NCBI GenBank assembly: GCA_045576355.1 | Contig: JAZNGG010000016.1 | Coordinates: forward strand, 1 to 64,000 | Origin: Liminaster sp045576355 | Lineage (GTDB): Bacteria > Bacteroidota > Bacteroidia > Bacteroidales > UBA3663 | Length of the DNA stretch: 64,000 nucleotides | Direction of reading: 5' to 3' | In this document: positions 50,777-60,900 of the stretch, in pieces | Position numbering within the stretch: the stretch's first letter is position 1 | Layout of the letters: the number at the start of each line of letters is the position of its first letter | Notes under the pieces: generated by a model | What the model saw: only the letters and a program-made list of their open reading frames with translations | What the model was told of the DNA's origin: nothing | The model's database searches: none | Position numbers and translations under genes: made by a program

Positions 50777-51856
50777 ATGAAAAACGAGAAAGCGGTTTCA
50801 CTGATTCTTGAAGATGGCCATGTGTTCCATGGTTTTAGTTTCGGTTTTGAGAAGCCTGTCTGTGGAGAAGTGGTTTTCAGCACGGCCATGACGGGTTATG
50901 TAGAGAGTTTGACTGACCCTTCTTATAGCGGTCAGATTTTAGCGATCACATTTCCTCTTGTTGGTAATTATGGAGTCCCGAAGGTATCTTTTGATGCAGA
51001 GGGGCTTTCTTCTTATTATGAGTCAGAAAAGATTCATGTAAGAGCATTGGTTATTGGGGACTACTCTTATGAGTATAGCCATTGGAATGCATCGATGTCG
51101 TTGTCCGAATGGCTGAAATCCCAGCAGGTCGTGGGTATATATGGCATTGATACCCGCGAGTTGACTAAGGTGCTTCGCGAACAAGGAACCATGAAAGCAA
51201 AAATTATCTTTGACCATGAGAGTGAGATTGATTTTGAGGACAATCAAGATATTAATTTTGTAGCATCTGTCTCCTGTGAAAAGCCAGTGAAATATGGCCA
51301 TGGAGACAAAAAAGTGTGTTTGGTTGATTGCGGATTGACACACAGCCTTGTACGTACTTTGGTCAGCTATGGAGTTGAGATTGTACGTGTGCCTTGGGAT
51401 TATGATTTCACTGCGGACGGTGTTTCTTATGATGGTTTGTTTATCAGCCCCGGACCTGGAAATCCTAATCTTTGTCATGAGACCATAGCTCACATTAAGA
51501 AGTTTATGGAGAGTGGAAAGCCTATATGTGGTGTCGGTTTAGGACACCAATTGCTTGCTCTCGCTGCCGGAGCGAAAGTCTCCAAACTCAAAGTCGGCCA
51601 TCGAGGACATAACCAGCCGGTCCGTCTGGTAGGGACAAACAAGTGTGTCATTACGGCACAAAATCATAGTTATGCAGTGGTCGATGATTCTTTGCCGTCA
51701 GGTTGGAAATCTCTTTTTGTCAGTATGAACGATGATAGCAATGAGGGCATTCGTCATGATCAGAATCCTTGGTGCTCTACCCAGTTTATTCCGGAAACGG
51801 CAGAAGGGTCTGTAGATACCCATTTTGTCTTCAAGGATTTTTTTGATGCACTCTAA
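50777..51856 (+). CDS. carA: Carbamoyl-phosphate synthase small subunit, glutaminase residues lost
   Basis: 359 aa from ATG 50777. N-terminal CPSase small-chain domain (about 1-150, EKPVCGEVVFSTAMTG, SLTDPSYSGQIL, GIDTRELT) is intact, and the class I amidotransferase fold is complete. Two catalytic residues are replaced: the nucleophile in G-I-C-L-G-H is glycine (PICGVGLGH, G254), and the histidine of HPE is isoleucine (QFIPE, I338); E340 remains. E. coli CarA uses C269, H353 and E355 for glutamine hydrolysis, so this subunit should not hydrolyse glutamine. It still probably binds CarB. carB follows by 61 bp. Confidence 0.92.
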   Translation: MKNEKAVSLILEDGHVFHGFSFGFEKPVCGEVVFSTAMTGYVESLTDPSYSGQILAITFPLVGNYGVPKVSFDAEGLSSYYESEKIHVRALVIGDYSYEYSHWNASMSLSEWLKSQQVVGIYGIDTRELTKVLREQGTMKAKIIFDHESEIDFEDNQDINFVASVSCEKPVKYGHGDKKVCLVDCGLTHSLVRTLVSYGVEIVRVPWDYDFTADGVSYDGLFISPGPGNPNLCHETIAHIKKFMESGKPICGVGLGHQLLALAAGAKVSKLKVGHRGHNQPVRLVGTNKCVITAQNHSYAVVDDSLPSGWKSLFVSMNDDSNEGIRHDQNPWCSTQFIPETAEGSVDTHFVFKDFFDAL

Positions 51857-51917
51857 ATCATTAGATAATAGAGAGTAGATACAAAAAGAATCAATAATGA
51901 CTTTTATTTTGACAGAT

Positions 51918-54900
51918 ATGAATACTAAAGATATTAAGAAAGTTCTTTTATTAGGATCCGGTGCATTGAAGATTGGTGAAGCAGGAGAGTTTGACTATTC
52001 CGGTTCTCAAGCATTGAAGGCTCTTCGTGAAGAAGGCATCTATTCTGTTCTTATCAATCCTAATATTGCTACTGTTCAAACCTCAGAAGGTGTTGCAGAC
52101 AAGATTTATTTTTTGCCGGTAACCCCGTTTTTTGTAGAGAAAGTTATAGAAAAGGAGCGTCCTGACGGAATATTTCTGGCATTCGGAGGTCAGACTGCTC
52201 TCAATTGTGGTGTGGCGCTTTATGAAAGCGGTGTTTTAGAGAAATATAATGTTCAAGTTCTTGGCACACCTGTCCAGGCTATTATGGATACTGAAGACCG
52301 AGAGCTTTTCGTTGAGAAACTTGATGAAATAGATGTTTGTACGATTAAAAGTCACGCATGTGACAATCTTGAAGAAGCTCGTAAAGCGGCTGCAGATTTG
52401 GGTTATCCTGTTATTATCCGTGCTGCGTATGCTTTAGGTGGTTTGGGATCCGGTTTCTGTGATAACGAAGAAGAACTTGAGACCCTTGGCAAAAAGGCTT
52501 TGTCTTTCTCCCCACAAATATTAGTAGAGAAATCTTTAAAGGGATGGAAAGAAATTGAATATGAGGTTGTCCGAGATCGGTATGACAATTGTATAACCGT
52601 ATGTAATATGGAGAATTTTGATCCTCTTGGAATTCATACCGGTGAGTCTATTGTCGTAGCTCCGACACAAACCTTATCAAATAGTGATTGTACTAAATTG
52701 CGAGCATTGGCACTTAAAATTATTCGTCATATTGGGATAGTTGGAGAGTGTAATGTTCAGTTTGCTTACGATCCTAATAGTGAGGATTATCGTGTGATTG
52801 AGGTGAATGCTCGTCTATCCCGATCCTCTGCATTGGCATCGAAAGCTACCGGTTATCCTCTTGCTTTTGTCGCAGCTAAACTTGGTCTTGGATATGGGTT
52901 GTTTGAACTTAGGAACTCTGTTACTAAAACTACTACAGCGTTCTTCGAGCCTGCTATCGACTATGTCGTTTGTAAATTACCTCGATGGGATTTAGGAAAA
53001 TTCCAAGGAGTAGATAGAGAACTTGGTTCCAGCATGAAGTCTGTAGGAGAGGTGATGGCTATTGGCCGTACATTCGAGGAGTCGATCCAGAAAGGACTTC
53101 GTATGATCGGACAAGGGATGCATGGGTTTGTAGAAAACAAAGAACTGGTTATTGCTGATATAGATAAAGCGCTCCATGAGCCTACGGATAAACGTATTTT
53201 TGTTATATCCAAGGCATTTCGTGCAGGTTACACCATCGATCAGATTCATGAATTGACGAAAATTGATAAATGGTTCTTACAGAAGCTTTATAATATTATA
53301 AAGACAGCAACTGAATTGGAGTCTTATAATGAATTGGAGCAATTGCCACGTGAATTGGTGTTATTAGCAAAAAAACAAGGCTTCTCAGATTTCCAGATTG
53401 GGCGTGCTGTATGGAAAGAGGCAATGACCGAACTCGCTGAGAATTGGGTGCTCAGAGTAAGAGACTTGCGTAAAAAATTAGGTATTCTTCCTGTCGTAAA
53501 ACAGATTGATACCTTGGCTGCAGAATACCCGGCACAGACTAATTATCTCTATCTGACATATAATGGCGATAATCATGATATTGATTTCCAACATGATGGT
53601 AAGTCTGTGATTGTTTTAGGCTCAGGTGCATATCGCATTGGATCTTCTGTAGAGTTTGACTGGTGTAGTGTTAATGCTTTGACAACAGCTCGTAAAGAAG
53701 GATATCGTAGTATCATGCTAAACTACAATCCCGAAACTGTTTCTACAGATTATGATATGTGTGATCGTCTGTACTTTGATGAACTCACTTTCGAACGCGT
53801 GATGGATGTGATCGATCTCGAAATTCCTCATGGAGTAATTTTATCTGTAGGTGGACAGATCCCTAATAATTTGGCAATGCGTTTAGACGAACAAAATGTG
53901 CCGATTCTTGGGACACAAGCTCAATACATTGATAATGCAGAAGATCGACAGAAGTTCTCTTCACTTTGTGATCGTATTGGAGTAGATCAGCCGGCATGGA
54001 AAGAGCTTTCTACGATGGAGGATGTAGATAAGTTTATCGCAGAAGTTGGATTCCCTGTTTTGGTTCGTCCTTCCTATGTCCTTTCTGGAGCAGCAATGAA
54101 TGTATGCTCTAATCAGCAGGAGTTAGTTCGTTTCTTACAATTAGCTGCTAATGTTAGTCAAAAGCATCCGGTTGTTATATCTCAATTTGTAGAAGGCGCT
54201 AAAGAAATTGAGATGGATGCTGTAGCTGATCATGGAGAAATAGTAGCTTATGCTATTAGTGAACATATTGAGTTCGCGGGAGTACATTCTGGAGATGCCA
54301 CAATCCAGTTCCCACCTCAAAAACTCTATGTAGAGACAATGCGCCGTGTTAAGAAGGTGGCTAAAAAGATTGCGGCAGAGTTACATATCAGCGGACCTTT
54401 TAATATTCAGTTTTTGGCTCGTGAAAATGACATAAAAGTTATAGAGTGTAACTTACGTGCATCTCGTTCTTTCCCATTTGTAAGCAAAGTCCTTAAAATC
54501 AATTTTATTGAGTTGGCTTCCAAAATTATGTTGGGTGTCCCCTATGAAGTGCCGAGTAAGAATGAGTTTGATGTAGATTATGTTGGTATTAAAGCGAGTC
54601 AATTCTCATTCTCCCGACTTCAGAAAGCTGATCCTGTTTTGGGTGTTGATATGTCCTCTACGGGAGAAGTTGGTTGTTTAGGTGATGATACAAGTTGTGC
54701 TGTCTTGAAAGCGATGCTTAGTGTAGGGTTGCGTATTCCGCAGAAAAATATTTTAATATCTTCCGGCAATGCCAAGCAGAAACTAACTTTATTGGAGCCG
54801 GCCAAGATGCTTGTTGAAAAAGGATATACTCTGTTTGCCACCGGAGGAAGTTACAGATTTCTTGTCGAGAATAATGTTCCATGTCAGCATGTATATTGGC

Positions 54901-55145
54901 CTAGTGAGGAGATGCAACCTCAGGCTCTTGATATGCTGAAAAATAAGGAGATCGACCTTGTCATCAATATTCCTAAAAACCTCACAAGTGGAGAACTAAG
55001 TAATGGATATAAGATAAGACGTGCAGCTATAGATTTTAATATTCCACTTATTACCAATGATCGTCTGGCAGCCGAATTTATCCATTCTTTCTGTACGATG
55101 CCGATAGAAAATATCGCGATCAAATCCTGGGACGAATATAAATAA
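51918..55145 (+). CDS. carB: Carbamoyl-phosphate synthase large subunit
   Basis: 1075 aa from ATG 51918 (MNTKDIKKVLLLGSGALKIG), preferred to an ATG seven codons upstream. Two ATP-grasp halves are visible: the first with LGSGALKIGEAGEFDYSGSQ and VIEVNARLSRSSALASKATG, the second with LGSGAYRIGSSVEFDWCS and VIECNLRASRSFPFVSK, then a C-terminal MGS-like allosteric domain (LFATGGSYRFLVENNV). It makes carbamoyl phosphate for pyrimidine and arginine synthesis from bicarbonate, ATP and ammonia. Given the damaged CarA, ammonia may be taken from solution. The first domain has ARLSRSSAL, a usual sequence. Confidence 0.94.
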   Translation: MNTKDIKKVLLLGSGALKIGEAGEFDYSGSQALKALREEGIYSVLINPNIATVQTSEGVADKIYFLPVTPFFVEKVIEKERPDGIFLAFGGQTALNCGVALYESGVLEKYNVQVLGTPVQAIMDTEDRELFVEKLDEIDVCTIKSHACDNLEEARKAAADLGYPVIIRAAYALGGLGSGFCDNEEELETLGKKALSFSPQILVEKSLKGWKEIEYEVVRDRYDNCITVCNMENFDPLGIHTGESIVVAPTQTLSNSDCTKLRALALKIIRHIGIVGECNVQFAYDPNSEDYRVIEVNARLSRSSALASKATGYPLAFVAAKLGLGYGLFELRNSVTKTTTAFFEPAIDYVVCKLPRWDLGKFQGVDRELGSSMKSVGEVMAIGRTFEESIQKGLRMIGQGMHGFVENKELVIADIDKALHEPTDKRIFVISKAFRAGYTIDQIHELTKIDKWFLQKLYNIIKTATELESYNELEQLPRELVLLAKKQGFSDFQIGRAVWKEAMTELAENWVLRVRDLRKKLGILPVVKQIDTLAAEYPAQTNYLYLTYNGDNHDIDFQHDGKSVIVLGSGAYRIGSSVEFDWCSVNALTTARKEGYRSIMLNYNPETVSTDYDMCDRLYFDELTFERVMDVIDLEIPHGVILSVGGQIPNNLAMRLDEQNVPILGTQAQYIDNAEDRQKFSSLCDRIGVDQPAWKELSTMEDVDKFIAEVGFPVLVRPSYVLSGAAMNVCSNQQELVRFLQLAANVSQKHPVVISQFVEGAKEIEMDAVADHGEIVAYAISEHIEFAGVHSGDATIQFPPQKLYVETMRRVKKVAKKIAAELHISGPFNIQFLARENDIKVIECNLRASRSFPFVSKVLKINFIELASKIMLGVPYEVPSKNEFDVDYVGIKASQFSFSRLQKADPVLGVDMSSTGEVGCLGDDTSCAVLKAMLSVGLRIPQKNILISSGNAKQKLTLLEPAKMLVEKGYTLFATGGSYRFLVENNVPCQHVYWPSEEMQPQALDMLKNKEIDLVINIPKNLTSGELSNGYKIRRAAIDFNIPLITNDRLAAEFIHSFCTMPIENIAIKSWDEYK

Positions 55146-55178
55146 TGTTTGGTAAAATTATTCTTGTTGATAAAAATT

Positions 55179-55211
55179 AAGAGGATGCCTTGTTTGAGAC
55201 ATCCTCTTTTC
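55179..55211. terminator. Terminator between carB and the pectate lyase gene
   Basis: AAGAGGATG (55179-55187) pairs with CATCCTCTT (55200-55208), then TTCGTTTT. The last 17 bases (55195-55211) are identical to the 3' arm of the terminator at 877-893 on the opposite strand. Confidence 0.75.
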
Positions 55212-55214
55212 GTT

Positions 55215-57509
55215 TTACTTTAGTATTATTTTCTTTCCTTCCCTGATTATCACATCACCCCGATGAGGGGAGCGGATGCGGCGACCATGCAGGTCAAAAC
55301 AATCTTTTGATAGAGAGTGGTAATCTGTGTTAGGACGCCGGATGGATGTGCCATCCTTGTAGTAGTATATTGCAATGTAGAACACATTGACGCTCTTATC
55401 TTTTGTGAGGGTGTGGTTACCTTGCGTGAGGTTATCTACGATAAGTACATTGTTATCAATGGTTGCATTATCTAAGGCACTGATTTTGATGCCATCAACT
55501 TTAAGTGACGGAGTTTCACTGCTGCCGAAAACTACTTTGAGACGAGCCGGACGTTCTGTGGTAAAGGATATTTGGGTTGATGATTCGATCTTCAGACATT
55601 CATTGTAGGTGACACCATCGATCGTGGCACTGCCTTTGCTGTCAGAGTAGTTGCCGGTGATAGAGAAGAATGGGTTAGAGGGTTTCTTGCCGGAGAAGAC
55701 GCATATGATGGTGTCCGCCGTGGAGTCGGGAAGTGTGGGTGTGTCGCCTCCTGTGTTATTGTCTCCATCGGTGTCATCATCTCCTCCTGTTCCTCCATTG
55801 TCTGTGTTGTTGTCATCGCTACCTGAGTCCCCATTGCCTCCGGTGCCCTCTCCGCTTATGCTTTTGCCGTAGAATCCGACAAGGGTGGGGGTGTAGTCCT
55901 GTAGGGCTTTTTTTAGGGCGGTGATGACGCCGTAGTCGGTGTCTGCGCCTTCGTAGTCAAATGTCCATCGGAAATCTCCGTGTCCTATTCGTCCGGCTCC
56001 TAATTGTCCGGTGACGATGGATGGAACGTCTGCGGCGGCATCAGCTTTGTAAGTATAGATGGTGCTCGCGTTTGTGTCAAAGTTTGAATAGGTGTATCCT
56101 CCTTGTTTGGCCTTGACAGAGGAGGGAACTTGTTCTTCTCGGGTGGTAGTCTCAAAGGCATCAAACTCGACGCTGTGTGTCGTGCTATAGGGGACATAGG
56201 TGTAGTTACCTGTCATGATGTTCCCATAACTTTTAATCATACCACCACTCTCTCCGCTAAATGTTGGAGCATCCTTTAAGTCTGTTCCCATTTTAGTGTC
56301 CGTCCCTTGTAATGAAATCATCATCGGGCGTGAGCAGCTACGGAAATAGTTGTTTTCTACAAAAGCATTTGCCCCTGTAGTGACACCAACGCCATATTTG
56401 GAGTTGCCATCAAAATAATTATTATAGACATGAACACTCATTGTGCGGATGCGAGGATGTCGTGAGTCACTATGGTCAAACCAATTGTGGTGGTAGGTGA
56501 TCCAGTTGGGACCGCTCTCGCTTTTCATACCACATAAAGAGGATTTACCGGTGTCCCAAAAGTGATTATAATCAACGGTGATGTATTGAGAATCTCCTTT
56601 AAGATCAATGACGCCATCTCCTTTGGCTTGATCTGAATCTCCTCCTGCATTACCATAGAAAAGGTCTAGGTGGTGTACCCAGACGTGTCTGTTGTCTGTG
56701 TCGATACTTACGCAGTCGTCCATACAGAGCATGATAGCGAAGTTTCGTAATTCGACGCTAAAGACATTTCGAAGGAGTAATCCAAATCCCCAAATTGTGG
56801 CATCGTTACCTATACCTTCAATAGTGATGTTCATAGGTGTAGTGTTTTTCTTTCCTTTGACTTGCAGACCTTCAGAGGAGCTTCCGAAGCTATCCATATG
56901 GCTATCACGAATGGTGCCAATGATGCGGATGGCGAGAGGAGTAGAGTCATATCCCTTCTCATATCCTGCTATGATGTTCTGCAGGCCGGTACGAGTTTCA
57001 ACTGTCCCTTTGCTGCTTGTGACAACGTCACAAGAGATAGTTTTGGCATTATCTGCATGAACATAGATTACCTTAGCTCCTGCTTTGAGCGTGCCATTGT
57101 CGTTGTATGCCCCAACGCCGCTATGACCAAAGTGGGCATATCCACCTCTGTTATATGAGACAGCGGTAAATGGAGCTGATTCTGTTGCTTCATTTATCAT
57201 CTCTGCCCCAGATGCATCTACAGGTACAACCCGGAAGCAGTATTGCCCTGCTTGGAGCCCAACTACGTCTGCACGACCATATGTACCATAGTCTCGGACG
57301 AGGGCATCATCAAGGCGAATGTATTGATCGGAACTAGATGCTTTATAATATACGTTATAAGACTGTGCAGTCTCAGTAGGAACCCACGTGACATAACCTG
57401 ATTCAAACCATCCGGAGACTTCTGTTAACGTGATAGCAGCATGGCTTGGGAGAATACTACCGAAGCAGAGAACTGCAGATAATAATTGGATAAGCTGTTT
57501 TGTTTTCAT
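55215..57509 (-). CDS. Secreted pectate lyase (polysaccharide lyase family 1) with FN3 and C-terminal sorting-like region
   Basis: 764 aa. Signal peptide (1-24, LPSHA), fibronectin type III-like module (about 25-110), then a right-handed beta-helix PL1 domain (about 115-540) with DDCVSIDTDNRHVWVHHLDL, GDGVIDLKGDSQYITVDYNHF, YHHNWFDHSDSRHPRIR (catalytic arginine and calcium region), a Gly/Asp/Asn linker (about 548-590), a beta-sandwich module and a C-terminal CFDLHGRRI..REGKKIILK that resembles the type IX sorting tail of related bacteria. It cleaves polygalacturonate by beta-elimination. Adjacent genes are unrelated to pectin, but the products could feed the uronate genes at 1-9 kb. Confidence 0.88.
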   Translation of the reverse strand: MKTKQLIQLLSAVLCFGSILPSHAAITLTEVSGWFESGYVTWVPTETAQSYNVYYKASSSDQYIRLDDALVRDYGTYGRADVVGLQAGQYCFRVVPVDASGAEMINEATESAPFTAVSYNRGGYAHFGHSGVGAYNDNGTLKAGAKVIYVHADNAKTISCDVVTSSKGTVETRTGLQNIIAGYEKGYDSTPLAIRIIGTIRDSHMDSFGSSSEGLQVKGKKNTTPMNITIEGIGNDATIWGFGLLLRNVFSVELRNFAIMLCMDDCVSIDTDNRHVWVHHLDLFYGNAGGDSDQAKGDGVIDLKGDSQYITVDYNHFWDTGKSSLCGMKSESGPNWITYHHNWFDHSDSRHPRIRTMSVHVYNNYFDGNSKYGVGVTTGANAFVENNYFRSCSRPMMISLQGTDTKMGTDLKDAPTFSGESGGMIKSYGNIMTGNYTYVPYSTTHSVEFDAFETTTREEQVPSSVKAKQGGYTYSNFDTNASTIYTYKADAAADVPSIVTGQLGAGRIGHGDFRWTFDYEGADTDYGVITALKKALQDYTPTLVGFYGKSISGEGTGGNGDSGSDDNNTDNGGTGGDDDTDGDNNTGGDTPTLPDSTADTIICVFSGKKPSNPFFSITGNYSDSKGSATIDGVTYNECLKIESSTQISFTTERPARLKVVFGSSETPSLKVDGIKISALDNATIDNNVLIVDNLTQGNHTLTKDKSVNVFYIAIYYYKDGTSIRRPNTDYHSLSKDCFDLHGRRIRSPHRGDVIIREGKKIILK

Positions 57510-57511
57510 AT

Positions 57512-57892
57512 TTATAATTGTTTAGCATCGTTTGAAAATTTCATTCTCAAGTACACTGCACAACTTTTGATTTGTGCAGATATTGGCGGAGAGAGTTTTG
57601 CAATCCGGATTTCTGCTTCTTGGGCTTTATGAAACTTTTGGGCTATTTGGTGTAGGATGCGTCCAGCTACATGCTCTAGTAAAGCAGAGGGTTGTTTCAT
57701 TTCTTCTTCGATCAAAGAAACAACTTCAGCATAGTTTATCGTATCTCCAAGATCATCACTTTTAGCAGCTTGAGTGAGGTCAAGGTAGATCGTGGCATCA
57801 ACAATGTATTGGTTCCCTACGATGCGCTCTTGGGGTAGAACTCCATGTCGGGCCCAAATCTTTAATCCTGATATTTCTATAGCTGATTCCAT
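57512..57892 (-). CDS. folB: Dihydroneopterin aldolase
   Basis: 126 aa, FolB family, an octameric enzyme of folate synthesis that turns dihydroneopterin into 6-hydroxymethyl-dihydropterin. Visible: ARHGVLPQERIVGNQYIVDATIYLD, DTINYAEVVSLIEEEM, PSALLEHVAGRI and KLSPPISAQIKSCAVYL with the catalytic lysine. Its stop lies 3 bp from the lyase start on the same strand, suggesting co-transcription of folB and the lyase. Confidence 0.92.
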   Translation of the reverse strand: MESAIEISGLKIWARHGVLPQERIVGNQYIVDATIYLDLTQAAKSDDLGDTINYAEVVSLIEEEMKQPSALLEHVAGRILHQIAQKFHKAQEAEIRIAKLSPPISAQIKSCAVYLRMKFSNDAKQL

Positions 57893-57905
57893 TAATTAGC
57901 AGAAA

Positions 57906-57953
57906 GGATAAAGTGTTATCCATAATATTATAAAGTTTAGGATTAACACTTTA
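57906..57953 (-). terminator. Hairpin between secA and folB
   Basis: GGATAAAGTGTTATCC (57906-57921) pairs with GGATTAACACTTTA (57940-57953) with one bulge; the minus-strand tail is TTTCTG. Could end secA mRNA; the plus-strand tail CCCTTTTTT is stronger. Confidence 0.55.
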
Positions 57954-57964
57954 CCCTTTTTTAT

Positions 57965-60900
57965 TTATAGTCCCTTACCATGACAATTCTTATACTTGAG
58001 CCCGGAACCGCAAGGACAAGGATCATTTCTACCAATGTGAGGTTTCGCTACGATGGGTTGCGGTCTAGCGGGTTCTTGTTTTCCATTCATGTTTGGAGCA
58101 GCATTGCGAACGGTTCGCATGCCGGACATATCAGAGCGTCGCTCCGGTGCAGCTTCTTTTACAGGTTGGTTTTCTGGAAGGTAAAGTTGGCATCGCATGA
58201 GTATGGCTACTGCTCGGCTATTCATCTTCTGCACCATCTGTTCAAAAAGTTTATATGATTCCAACTTGTAAATCAAAAGTGGGTCTTTCTGCTCATAATG
58301 GGCATTCTGTACCGATTGCTTCAGATCGTCTAAGTCTCTTAAGTTGGTCTTCCATGCGTCATCAATGACATGAAGCAGGATATTTTTTAAGAAATTCTTA
58401 ATAACGCTACGTCCATCGGTATTAACTGCTTCTTCGAGATTACAAGGAATTTGATAAACTCTTTTTCCATCTGTAAATGGTACTATGATATTCTTGACGA
58501 TACCAGCTTCACGGACTTGATCATAAATTTCTTTCATGCGAGGACCGACAGAAGCAATCAAGGCATCGCTTCTACGATTGAAAGTCTTCATTGCAGAGTC
58601 AAATACCCACTGAGTGAGATCATCTTGTTTCATAGCCTTCATCTCTTTCTCTGAGAGAGTAAATTCTACGGCAAAATTCTTGAAGGTGTCAATTTTTAAG
58701 TTTTCATAATTACCACTTTCTACCGCATTTTGAACAATCTGAGTTGCCACATCGTAGGTCATGTTCATGAAATCAATACCGATGCGTTCTCCCATGAGGG
58801 CATTGCGACGCTGACGATAGATTACCTCTCGCTGTGCGTTCATAACATCGTCATATTCAAGTAAGCGCTTTCTAATACCATAGTTGTTCTCTTCTACTTT
58901 TTTCTGAGCCTTCTCTATGTTGCTGGATATCATACTATGTTCGATAACATCCTCCTCCTTGAATCCGAGACGATCTAAGGTCTTTGCGAGTCGGTCAGAG
59001 CCGAAGATACGCATTAAGTCGTCCTCAAGAGAGACAAAGAAAATAGAACTACCCGGATCGCCCTGACGACCGGCACGACCACGTAACTGACGGTCCACAC
59101 GGCGAGATTCATGGCGTTCGGTCCCGATGATGGCAAGACCACCTGCATATTTTACTTCGGGAGAGAGTTTAATATCTGTACCACGACCGGCCATGTTGGT
59201 CGCGATTGTGACTGTACTACTTTGTCCTGCTAAAGCAACGATGTCGGCTTCACGTTGATGTAATTTGGCATTGAGGACATTGTGCTTTATTCCTCGCAAC
59301 TTTAACATACGGCTGAGTAACTCTGAAATTTCGACACTGGTCGTACCGACTAAAACCGGACGTCCTTCTTGGGTCAGGTGTACAATTTCCTCAATAACAG
59401 CCGCATATTTGGCTTTTTTTGTCTTGTAAATCCGATCATTCATGTCCTGGCGTTGTACAGGCCGATTTGTAGGGATACTGACAACATCCAATTTATAGAT
59501 GTCCCAAAACTCTCCAGCTTCGGTTTCAGCTGTACCAGTCATACCAGACAACTTATGATACATACGGAAATAGTTTTGCAGAGTAATCGTGGCAAAAGTC
59601 TGAGTGGCAGCTTCTACCTTAACATGCTCTTTGGCCTCTACAGCTTGATGGAGCCCATCACTCCAACGACGACCCTCCATGATGCGTCCTGTTTGCTCAT
59701 CGACAATTTTTACTTTGCCATCCTCGCTGACAATGTAGTCCACATCTTTTTCAAACATTGTGTAAGCCTTAAGTAACTGATTGACTGCATGTACTCGTTC
59801 AGCCTTTACACTATAGTTTTGCAGGATTTCGTCTTTTTTTTGCGCTTTTTCCTCTGTGGAGAGAGAAGAATGTTCTAACTCGGATATCTCGGTCCCTACA
59901 TCTGGGAGGACAAAGAATGTTGGGTCTTCTATATTACCAGTAAGCAGATCCAAACCTTTATCAGTCAAATCAACGGACTTCTGTTTTTCGTCAACTACGA
60001 AATAGAGAGGCTCAATTGCAACGGGCATCTCCTTGCGGTTATCTTGCAGGAAGCGACCTTCAGCACGGAGTAACTCTTGTTTTACTCCTGGTTCACTGAG
60101 AAACTTTATGAGCGCATTGTTTTTGGGCCATGCCAAATAGGCTCGATATAGTTGAACGGCTCCATCGTCCTTTATATCTTTGTCTGCATTATTGACTTTT
60201 TGTTTAGCTTCATTAAGTAACTTATTGGCCAAAATTTTCTGTTCCCTAACCACTACTTCTACTCGTGGACGGAATTCAGAATACAACTGTTCATCGTCAT
60301 ACTCACTCGTACGAGGTACAGGACCAGAGATAATTAATGGTGTACGGGCATCATCGATCAATACAGAGTCCACCTCATCCACAATGGCAAAGTTATGCTC
60401 GCGTTGTACTAAGTCATTAGGATTGATTGCCATATTGTCACGGAGGTAGTCAAAACCAAACTCGTTGTTTGTACCATAGGTGATGTCTGCATTGTATGCC
60501 AAACGGCGCTCGTCACTATTGGGTTGATGTTTGTCGATACAATCCACTGTCAAACCATGGAACTGATATAGAGGCCCCATCCATTCACTATCTCGCTTGG
60601 CTAGATAGTCATTGACTGTTACTACATGTACTCCATTATGTGTCAAAGCATTAAGGAATACTGGTAATGTAGATACAAGTGTTTTACCCTCTCCGGTTGC
60701 CATTTCTGCAATTTTGCCTTGATGCAAAACAACACCTCCGAATAGCTGAACATCGTAATGCACCATATCCCAGCGGACGGGATTACCCCCGGCGATCCAT
60801 GTCGTTTTGTAGAGAGCTTTGTCTCCTTCAATGGTAACAAAATCCTTAACTGCAGCTAAATCACGATCCATTTGTGTCGCAGTTACTTCTACGACGTCAT

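Noticed and set aside
50777..51856. carA as a pseudogene
   Set aside because: Full-length clean frame with both domains kept and a proper promoter; only catalytic residues changed, so functional shift is more likely.
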